Part shown: positions 1 to 4,688 of the stretch, piece after piece | Layout: every line of letters begins with the position of its first letter | Position numbering within the stretch: the stretch's first letter is position 1 | Source of the DNA: Ignavibacteriales bacterium | GTDB taxonomy: Bacteria > Bacteroidota > Ignavibacteria > T3Sed10-11 | Direction of reading: 5' to 3' | NCBI GenBank assembly: GCA_003560935.1 | Contig: PWJF01000496.1 | Location: forward strand, 1-6,192 | DNA length: 6,192 nt | The notes under the pieces: model-generated | The model's input: the letters and a program-made list of their open reading frames with translations, nothing else | Told to the model about the DNA's origin: nothing | Database searches by the model: none | Program-made: the position numbers and the translations under genes

Positions 1-77
1 AGATTTAATCAAGTAATATTAGAGTTTTCTAACAATTAAAAATAAGCGTTGTAATCCATAATAAACTGGGGGATGTT

Positions 78-1220
78 ATGAGATACTCATATTATGTTAT
101 ACTGGGTCTGCTGATATTTTGGGGATTCGGGTGTGGTGAGCATATGCTTGTGGACCCGCACGATGAAGATTCCCTCCGGCAGGGCGAACTCACTGACATT
201 AATTTTCTGACCGGCGAGCCGATACTACCCAATTTGATCAGAGTCGGTCATGTAGGTTTTGACGGGGGACAATTAGCAGCCAAACTGATACTCGAGAATT
301 ACGAAGATCTTCCCGGTACGTTTGAGTTTATTGACAGGGGAGTATTTAATTCGTTGTCGGTCGAAGAGTTACGGGAATCGTACGATGTTTTAATCTTTCC
401 CTGGCAAGGTTCTAGTGTGGTTAATGCAGATTGGGAAACAAGGCTTCTCCCTTTCATGGAACTCGGCGGCGGTATTATATGGGAAGATGAAAGAAATGTC
501 GGAGATCTGCAGCCTGCCATTACCGGTAACGGAGGGTTTTTCAGCCGTTCCGAAATCAGCGATGAAGTACCGATACTCACAGACGGAATAACAAATAACT
601 TAGGTACCGCACTCGTACGATTTACTGATTATAATAAACCGCCTTTCTCTTCGTTCATTAAAAGTGGTAACGGTGACACAGTCGGTCTCTGGGGGCAGTT
701 TGGCAAAGGTTCTATCGTCTTAACGGGAGTGCTCGCTAATTATTACGGTCATAAAGAGGGAATGGCTTTCCAGCAAAATTATTACAATCTTGCTTTGAAT
801 GCACTGCTCTTTGTAGCGACCGGAGGCGGAAATGTCGATGACGTATATCCGGTTGACATCACGGTACGTCCCGGAAGCGATCACAATCCCGTTAGTATAA
901 ATCTTAAAAGCCGCGGCGTTCTGCCAGTTGCAATTTTATCCACCGGAGAATTTGACGCCCTTCAGATAGATCGTGAAACCTTAAGATTTGGCGCGACCGG
1001 TGAGGAAGAGTCGCTCGCCACGCTTGGAAACGGACGACCCCAGTGTGGGGAAGAGGATGTAAACGGAAACGGATTAACCGATATGGTGTGTCACTTCAGA
1101 ATTCAAAGAACTGAGTTTGATCACGATTCAACCGAGGGTATCCTGACCGGCGTTACGGTAAGCGGGACCAAATTCAAGGGCAGTGTTGAGATCAAAATTC
1201 TTCACAGCGATAAAGAATAG
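78..1220 (+). CDS. Exported protein, probable lipoprotein, with ThuA/GATase-like domain and C-terminal EF-hand-like module
   Basis: The 380-residue protein opens with a short basic start and a hydrophobic stretch (about residues 5-18) ending at Cys19, which suggests a lipoprotein signal. The lipobox is poor, since GFGC lacks the usual Leu and Ala/Ser, so simple secretion is also possible. Residues about 55-248 (from IRVGHVGF, through DVLIFPWQG, to the GGG at 250) look like a ThuA/class-I-GATase-like alpha/beta fold. The usual catalytic cysteine is absent: the only cysteines are 19, 323 and 338. Residues about 257-375 match a module seen at the C-terminus of many secreted bacterial proteins (VDITVRPGS, then GVLPVAILSTGEFD, then a DVNGNGLTD loop at 327-335 resembling an EF-hand or dockerin calcium loop). 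Cys323 and Cys338 flank that loop and could form a disulfide. GGGGGA at 68-73 is a good ribosome site and fixes the ATG. Enzymatic activity is doubtful and the true role unknown. It is the only rightward gene. Confidence 0.85.
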   Translation: MRYSYYVILGLLIFWGFGCGEHMLVDPHDEDSLRQGELTDINFLTGEPILPNLIRVGHVGFDGGQLAAKLILENYEDLPGTFEFIDRGVFNSLSVEELRESYDVLIFPWQGSSVVNADWETRLLPFMELGGGIIWEDERNVGDLQPAITGNGGFFSRSEISDEVPILTDGITNNLGTALVRFTDYNKPPFSSFIKSGNGDTVGLWGQFGKGSIVLTGVLANYYGHKEGMAFQQNYYNLALNALLFVATGGGNVDDVYPVDITVRPGSDHNPVSINLKSRGVLPVAILSTGEFDALQIDRETLRFGATGEEESLATLGNGRPQCGEEDVNGNGLTDMVCHFRIQRTEFDHDSTEGILTGVTVSGTKFKGSVEIKILHSDKE

Positions 1221-1257
1221 ATAAAGTTAATTACTTAAAATTTATAATCATTCTAAA

Positions 1258-1309
1258 TGATGTGTGACAACCGGTCGATATAAAAATATCTGAAGGTTGT
1301 CACACATCA
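1258..1309. terminator. Hairpin between convergent genes, probable bidirectional terminator
   Basis: The arms TGATGTGTGACAACC (1258-1272) and GGTTGTCACACATCA (1295-1309) are perfectly complementary over 15 bp. The 22-nt interior contains a second small stem, GATAT (1277-1281) and ATATC (1286-1290), closed by AAAA. The element starts 37 bp after the rightward stop codon and lies 5 bp past the leftward stop at 1315-1317, so it sits at the 3' end of both genes. T-runs follow on each side (TATTTT to the right; only a short TTT on the opposite strand). The weak U-tracts and large loop are imperfect for an intrinsic terminator. It could instead protect mRNA 3' ends or be a copy of a dispersed intergenic repeat. 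Confidence 0.65.
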
Positions 1310-1314
1310 ATATT

Positions 1315-2457
1315 TTAAAAGATCAAACTCAATTCTCCAACCGTCTGTGATTTTTCCCCGTTCCGTAATCTTCCCTCAAGCGCGGCTTTTATCGTCCAAT
1401 TCGTACCGGGAAAATGGTAACTTATATACGGAATATATAACGGTTTCAGTGAGGAGTTCGTTTGGTGATCGATACGGAAGCCGAGAGCGCCGCTTCTTGA
1501 TGGGAAATACTCAATTACCGTACTCAATCGCCAATCGGAGCCATCCCTCCATCGAGCCCGTGCAAAGCTTCCCTCAAACAGATAACGCCTATGCTGAAGC
1601 ACACCGACAAACCCGAGATACGATCTCCCCTCGGATCCCGTAAAATAGTTCATACCGAACGAGCTAATACCGATACGCCGGTATGCTTCAAAAAATATGC
1701 CTTTGGGAATAACTTCGAGTTCAAAACTTGCATTACGTCTTGCATCGCTTCCTAAAGGAATCGAAAACTCTCCCGTAAACGGCAGGGTGACAACGCCGTA
1801 CCATCCGTTAATCGATTCGGGGTGATCGGGATATGTTCCCATAATCCGTAAAGAGGGCGAGCGTCCCGATAGCGAAAAACCTCGCAAAGAAGTTATTCGT
1901 TCGGACAGCGCCGGCGGTCCGGGGAGCGACCTGCTGAAAACGAGCGGTTCCGAAATACTTAATCGACGGGATACATCAATTTGTGTCAGCGCTCTGAATT
2001 GTCCTGCCCAGAGTTGAATATTGCGCGATGCATCATACATCACAAATAAATCTTCAAATCGTCCGCTCCTGTCGCGTATCTCCCCCGACGCTGTAATCTC
2101 CTTACTTAACACTCGCCACTCGATGAAATAGGATAAATCGACTGCAGAGATCCTGTCCGCCGCTATTATCTCGACACGATTGGGTGTTCCTTTGTACTTA
2201 CCCGGTTCATCCGAAATATTTTGTGCAGCTCCACTCATCCAGACTGCAAACGGACGGGTCACTCTTACTGGTCTCGTGTCAATAGTATCATATCCGGTCG
2301 TTGCAAATTGTTCACCGGTTACATTCACTTTTGGTGGATGGAGGTGGCAGGTTTGACAGCTAACATTATGCTTTCGTGCAAAATAGGGAATTGAGAATGC
2401 TTCGGAAGTGATAAGCAAAAATGCCGCGATAAGAAGGAAAAAACAGGATTTACTCAT
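1315..2457 (-). CDS. Predicted outer-membrane beta-barrel with one N-terminal c-type haem motif
   Basis: The 380-residue protein has a clear Sec signal peptide (basic start, hydrophobic 5-18, likely cleavage after SEA at 18-20). Right after it comes one haem-attachment motif, CQTCH at residues 34-38 (bases 2344-2358), within a stretch (IPYFARKH, then CQTCHLHPPKVN, then GEQFATTGYD) that resembles haem-bearing barrel proteins of metal-reducing and other anaerobic bacteria. From about residue 65 the chain shows alternating polar/hydrophobic strands with aromatic girdles, and it ends LSLIF. A C-terminal Phe is typical of barrels inserted by the BAM machinery. Expected placement is the outer membrane with the haem on the periplasmic side, possibly as a conduit or sensor; electron transfer is inferred. 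GGAGGG lies about 8 nt before the ATG, which supports this start. A strong promoter and a large inverted repeat precede it. It converges with the 78-1220 gene on a shared hairpin. Confidence 0.85.
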   Translation of the reverse strand: MSKSCFFLLIAAFLLITSEAFSIPYFARKHNVSCQTCHLHPPKVNVTGEQFATTGYDTIDTRPVRVTRPFAVWMSGAAQNISDEPGKYKGTPNRVEIIAADRISAVDLSYFIEWRVLSKEITASGEIRDRSGRFEDLFVMYDASRNIQLWAGQFRALTQIDVSRRLSISEPLVFSRSLPGPPALSERITSLRGFSLSGRSPSLRIMGTYPDHPESINGWYGVVTLPFTGEFSIPLGSDARRNASFELEVIPKGIFFEAYRRIGISSFGMNYFTGSEGRSYLGFVGVLQHRRYLFEGSFARARWRDGSDWRLSTVIEYFPSRSGALGFRIDHQTNSSLKPLYIPYISYHFPGTNWTIKAALEGRLRNGEKSQTVGELSLIF

Positions 2458-2485
2458 TGAATACTTCCCTCCGTGCTTAGAAGAA

Positions 2486-2525
2486 TCTAATATATTATTT
2501 AGACATACTTAAATAATATATTAGA
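2486..2525. promoter_or_regulatory. Perfect 15-bp inverted repeat, probable operator over the -10 box
   Basis: TCTAATATATTATTT (2486-2500) and AAATAATATATTAGA (2511-2525) are exact reverse complements separated by 10 bp. Each arm also contains the self-palindrome TAATATATTA (2488-2497 and 2514-2523), with centres 26 bp apart. This pattern suits two dimer sites bound cooperatively. The right arm contains the -10 box of the haem-barrel promoter and the left arm covers the early transcribed leader, so binding should repress. The predicted start site falls between the arms, so the transcript holds only one of them; an RNA hairpin is therefore an unlikely explanation. AT content is close to total, so some of the symmetry could come from base composition, but a 15-of-15 match is long for chance. 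The regulator is unknown; the Fur-family protein in this window is one candidate. Confidence 0.65.
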
Positions 2526-2543
2526 AAACTACAATAATGTCAA
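2515..2543 (-). promoter_or_regulatory. Sigma-70-type promoter of the haem-barrel gene
   Basis: Read leftward, a perfect -35 box TTGACA (2538-2543) is followed after exactly 17 bp by TATATT (2515-2520), one mismatch from TATAAT. Transcription would start near 2507-2509, giving a leader of about 50 nt before the ATG at 2457 with its GGAGGG ribosome site. The -35 box begins only 15 bp past the stop codon of the upstream NTF2-like gene, so the barrel gene has its own promoter while read-through from the upstream cluster stays possible. The -10 box lies wholly within one arm of the inverted repeat at 2486-2525, so a protein bound there would block initiation. Confidence 0.8.
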
Positions 2544-2558
2544 GAGATTGCAGAATAA

Positions 2559-2759
2559 TCAGTTAATGTAAAATGTTGCATTTTCCCACGCTTTCGCAAT
2601 CTCACTTCTACCCCGTTTCGGTTCCTCGAACGGCGTCCAGTAATACTCCGCATTTCCGGTAAATAATGCCGCTGCGGCTTCGGGATCACGGGACTCCCAG
2701 GCGACTTTGTATTTTTTAAGCCACCTATTCAGCGATGCAACAGTTAACGTTTCTGCCAT
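2559..2759 (-). CDS. SnoaL/NTF2-like protein, C-terminally shortened (possible gene remnant)
   Basis: The 66-residue product matches the start of the SnoaL-like/NTF2-like alpha+beta barrel family: a helix with WLKKYKVAWESRDPEAAAALF, then the strand NAEYYWTPFEEPKRG, then the helix SEIAKAWENAT. Full-length relatives usually run to roughly 110-150 residues, so the second half (the long curved beta sheet that closes the pocket) is missing. After YIN comes a TGA, and no frame beyond it resumes the expected strands; instead the promoter of the next gene begins 15 bp later. The ATG at 2759 has no clear ribosome site, and the frame is closed by an in-frame TAA a short way upstream with no other start, so translation may depend on coupling. 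It follows the Pmp3-like gene by 39 bp, in the same direction. It could be a decayed gene or a genuine small protein that dimerises. Confidence 0.6.
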   Translation of the reverse strand: MAETLTVASLNRWLKKYKVAWESRDPEAAAALFTGNAEYYWTPFEEPKRGRSEIAKAWENATFYIN

Positions 2760-2798
2760 GCTAAATTGTGTCGGAGTGTTTTACGTTTAAGTGATTTG

Positions 2799-2999
2799 TT
2801 AACGATTACTTTGACGGATAGCCCTGACGACCTTTCTTGTCCGCCGGTCTTCATAGAAATCATGCACAACCAGTATTGCGTGTATCATACCCGGTATATA
2901 AAAAAAAAGTGTAAGCAAAAGATTCAATAACGCCTGTACCGGCTTTCCGCAGAAAAGAACCGCGACGGGCGGCAATAATATCGCAAGTAAATACCTCAT
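2799..2999 (-). CDS. Pmp3/YqaE (UPF0057) family small membrane protein
   Basis: The 66-residue protein has the two-helix layout and signature of the Pmp3/YqaE proteolipid family: helix 1 with LLAILLPPVAVLFCGKP (residues 4-20), a short turn, and helix 2 with LLNLLLTLFFYIPGMIHAILVV (residues 24-45), followed by a charged tail DFYEDRRTRK. The double proline, the CGKP turn and the PGMIHA motif are the hallmarks. Relatives in yeast, plants and bacteria sit in membranes and are tied to salt or membrane-potential stress; their molecular action is not settled. The tail, rich in Arg and Lys, is longer than in the shortest members. The ATG overlaps the TGA stop of the phosphatase gene upstream by 4 bp (ATGA), and there is no separate ribosome site, so translation is probably coupled to the phosphatase. 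Confidence 0.85.
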   Translation of the reverse strand: MRYLLAILLPPVAVLFCGKPVQALLNLLLTLFFYIPGMIHAILVVHDFYEDRRTRKVVRAIRQSNR

Positions 3000-4111
3000 A
3001 ATCGTTTTATTATTATCATTGATATGTCGTCATATATCCTGGCGTCGCCGCGGAACCATTCGATCTCTTTCAGAATGTGTTGTCCGATCTGTTCGGGCGA
3101 CAGGTGAGCCTTGTCCTTGAGAATTTTTATTAAACGTCCTTCGCCGAAAAAATTACCATGAGCATTTCGTGCTTCGGTTATTCCATCGGAATACGCGATA
3201 AGCGTATCGCCCTGCTCAATCTCCACCGCATCCGGTACATAAATCGCATCGGATACAATACCGAGCGCCGGCGCCTGTTTACCGACCTGCCCGAGGTCAG
3301 CGCTATTCTTTTTAACCAGCAGCAGCGGCATATGCCCGGCGTTTACCATATTGACCCTCCGGTCATCCGAATGCAACTCTATATACACGAGCGATGCAAA
3401 TATACTTCGCAGACTATCGCGTATGAATATACCATTAATTCGCGACATTAAGTCCCCTAATCCCGACAAGTCCGGATAACCTGGGACCAGAGCACGCACG
3501 GTCGCCTGCAGCTTTGCCATCAGCAAAGCGGCACGCAGACCTTTCCCGGCAACATCACCCAGTGCAAGGGCATGACGTTTATCATCGAGTTGAATATAGT
3601 CGACCAGATCACCGCCGACATCGTTTGCCGGTTCGGAATGGAGCCAGACTTCCCAACCGGATATTTTTGGACGCTGCTGCGGCATCAATGCGTATTGGAC
3701 GGAGCGTCCCGCTTCAAGTTCGTTGCGCGCCAGCAATTTATCTTTCAGTTCAAGCATCAATACAAACACGATAATTGCTCCCCCAAGCAGGTACGTTTCC
3801 GGGTTTGTACGAATCGTGCCGGATTGCCATTGAATATTACCGGAAGTTAAAATTAAAAACATCCCAATTACCAATAGAACGCGACGGGCGGGTGACAAGC
3901 GCAGGAGTAAAATTTTTACATACCACCAGATAAGATACAACGTACGTTTCACCCATCCCATCTTTTCCAGACGGGCTTTCTTTTCGTCGTCGATATAGAA
4001 ATCTTTCAGCTCGCGGAAATCAAGCCGCAGCGATTGCCAGATATTGCCGTGGAGAACATCATCGCGGAGCGTGCGGCCTAATTGCTCGTGATCAATATTT
4101 TTTGAATTCAT
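2996..4111 (-). CDS. Membrane-anchored SpoIIE/RsbU-type PP2C serine phosphatase
   Basis: The 371-residue protein has a cytoplasmic N-terminal segment (1-53), hydrophobic segments at about 56-72, 76-91 and 106-122, a short linker, and a complete SpoIIE-type PP2C phosphatase domain from about residue 132. The expected marks appear in order: SVQYALMPQQRP (137-148, the usual lead-in), VGGD with Asp168, GDVAGKGLRAALLMA with Asp186, NAGHMPLLL (257-265), YSDGITEA with Asp309, and DDISMIII with Asp361/362. The aspartates that hold the two Mn/Mg ions are therefore present, and activity is expected. Such enzymes dephosphorylate anti-sigma-factor antagonists or similar partners in partner-switching stress pathways. 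No antagonist or kinase gene lies in the window, so the substrate is elsewhere. No sensor domain is evident beyond the membrane segments. The ATG lacks a clear ribosome site, and a -10-like box sits 5 nt before it. It heads a run with the Pmp3-like and NTF2-like genes. Confidence 0.9.
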   Translation of the reverse strand: MNSKNIDHEQLGRTLRDDVLHGNIWQSLRLDFRELKDFYIDDEKKARLEKMGWVKRTLYLIWWYVKILLLRLSPARRVLLVIGMFLILTSGNIQWQSGTIRTNPETYLLGGAIIVFVLMLELKDKLLARNELEAGRSVQYALMPQQRPKISGWEVWLHSEPANDVGGDLVDYIQLDDKRHALALGDVAGKGLRAALLMAKLQATVRALVPGYPDLSGLGDLMSRINGIFIRDSLRSIFASLVYIELHSDDRRVNMVNAGHMPLLLVKKNSADLGQVGKQAPALGIVSDAIYVPDAVEIEQGDTLIAYSDGITEARNAHGNFFGEGRLIKILKDKAHLSPEQIGQHILKEIEWFRGDARIYDDISMIIIKRL

Positions 4112-4184
4112 ACCGTAGTATACGAAAAATACGGGAAAATGTTAGGATAAAAATTAATGGGACAAAACGGTACCTGTTACGGTA
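4111..4184 (-). promoter_or_regulatory. Possible promoter and repeated hexamer upstream of the phosphatase gene
   Basis: Read leftward, CTAACA (4140-4145), 17 bp, then TATACT (4117-4122) resembles a sigma-70 promoter (4 of 6 and 5 of 6 matches). The -10 box ends 5 nt before the ATG, so transcription would start at or in the start codon, giving a leaderless message; this agrees with the missing ribosome site. The same region carries the hexamer TACCGT twice on the minus strand, spaced 12 bp start to start (4167-4172 and 4179-4184), and its reverse complement at 4111-4116 touching the start codon. These could bind a regulator, but six-base matches are weak evidence. The rest of the 162-bp gap (4112-4273) holds an A/T tract and no gene I can support. 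Confidence 0.35.
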
Positions 4185-4273
4185 TTTCTTTTTTTAAAAA
4201 ATCACCTTTACACAACACTCGCATTCCGCCCCGGCATCGGATTATCACGATCCTCATCCATATACTCATTAAT

Positions 4274-4669
4274 CTATCCCGCACATCTATTACATATCCC
4301 CTGAAATTCCATCGAATGAGATAAGATTTTGAAATGTGTCATCTTCTCGACCTGGTCGAGCAAACATATATCAATATTCTCGAGCTTACCGCATTCTATA
4401 CATAAGACATAATGATGGTGCCGTCCCTCACTGACAAGTTCGTATCTCTGATATCCTTCACCGAGCGGCACTTCGCGCGCGATACCGAGCGTCTGAAATA
4501 AATTGACTGTGCGATATACGCTTGCGAGGTCTGCCTTTTTACGGATACGCTTGTGGATCTCTTTCATGCTTAACGGCTGCTTTGCTGTTTGCAGAACGTC
4601 AAGAACTAACTTACGCGGCCGGGTGAGCTTCACACAGGCATTTCTCATCGTATCGATATATTGTGACAT
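4274..4669 (-). CDS. Fur-family metalloregulator (Fur/PerR/Zur type unresolved)
   Basis: The 131-residue protein has normal family length and layout. The winged helix spans about 13-70, with recognition helix ADLASVYRTVNLFQTLG (46-62). The dimerisation domain carries YEL (76-78), HHH at 84-86, CIEC (90-93), His118, and CNRC (126-129). The two CxxC pairs should bind the structural zinc. Compared by eye with E. coli Fur, the second (sensory) metal site looks altered: Tyr87 stands where His90 is expected, Asn98 where Glu101 is expected, and no His is found at the His33 position. The subfamily, and so the signal (iron, zinc, peroxide or another), cannot be assigned. The gene starts 19 bp after the cytochrome stop codon with no good ribosome site, so it probably shares that transcript. 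Cys12 and Cys102 are extra cysteines. Its targets are unknown. Confidence 0.88.
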   Translation of the reverse strand: MSQYIDTMRNACVKLTRPRKLVLDVLQTAKQPLSMKEIHKRIRKKADLASVYRTVNLFQTLGIAREVPLGEGYQRYELVSEGRHHHYVLCIECGKLENIDICLLDQVEKMTHFKILSHSMEFQGICNRCAG

Positions 4670-4688
4670 ATCTTGCGAACAATATTAT

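Noticed and set aside
23..32. AGTTTTCTAA upstream of the first gene, also found in the spacer of the barrel promoter
   Set aside because: The flanking bases at the expected -35 and -10 positions do not match promoter boxes, so I could not support a promoter in 1-77 and treat the shared decamer as AT-rich coincidence.
2486..2525. The large inverted repeat as an RNA terminator for the upstream cluster
   Set aside because: The stem has only two G/C pairs at most, no U-tract follows the downstream arm, and it overlaps a good promoter, so a DNA operator explains it better.
3514..3850. Overlapping plus-strand open frames opposite the phosphatase
   Set aside because: They lie antisense to the catalytic and linker region of a well-supported PP2C gene and have unnatural, Arg/His-rich products.
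4167..4192. Terminator-like stem TACC/GGTA followed by a T-run on the plus strand
   Set aside because: The stem has only 4 Watson-Crick pairs, and no plus-strand gene lies upstream to be terminated. Read leftward, after the Fur-family gene, the tract is A-rich and on the wrong side.
4177..4269. 30-codon minus-strand open frame just after the Fur-family stop (starts MSIWMR)
   Set aside because: The Fur-family protein already ends normally at its second CxxC, the small frame lacks a ribosome site, and another overlapping short frame (4208-4261) is equally open, so this looks like chance.
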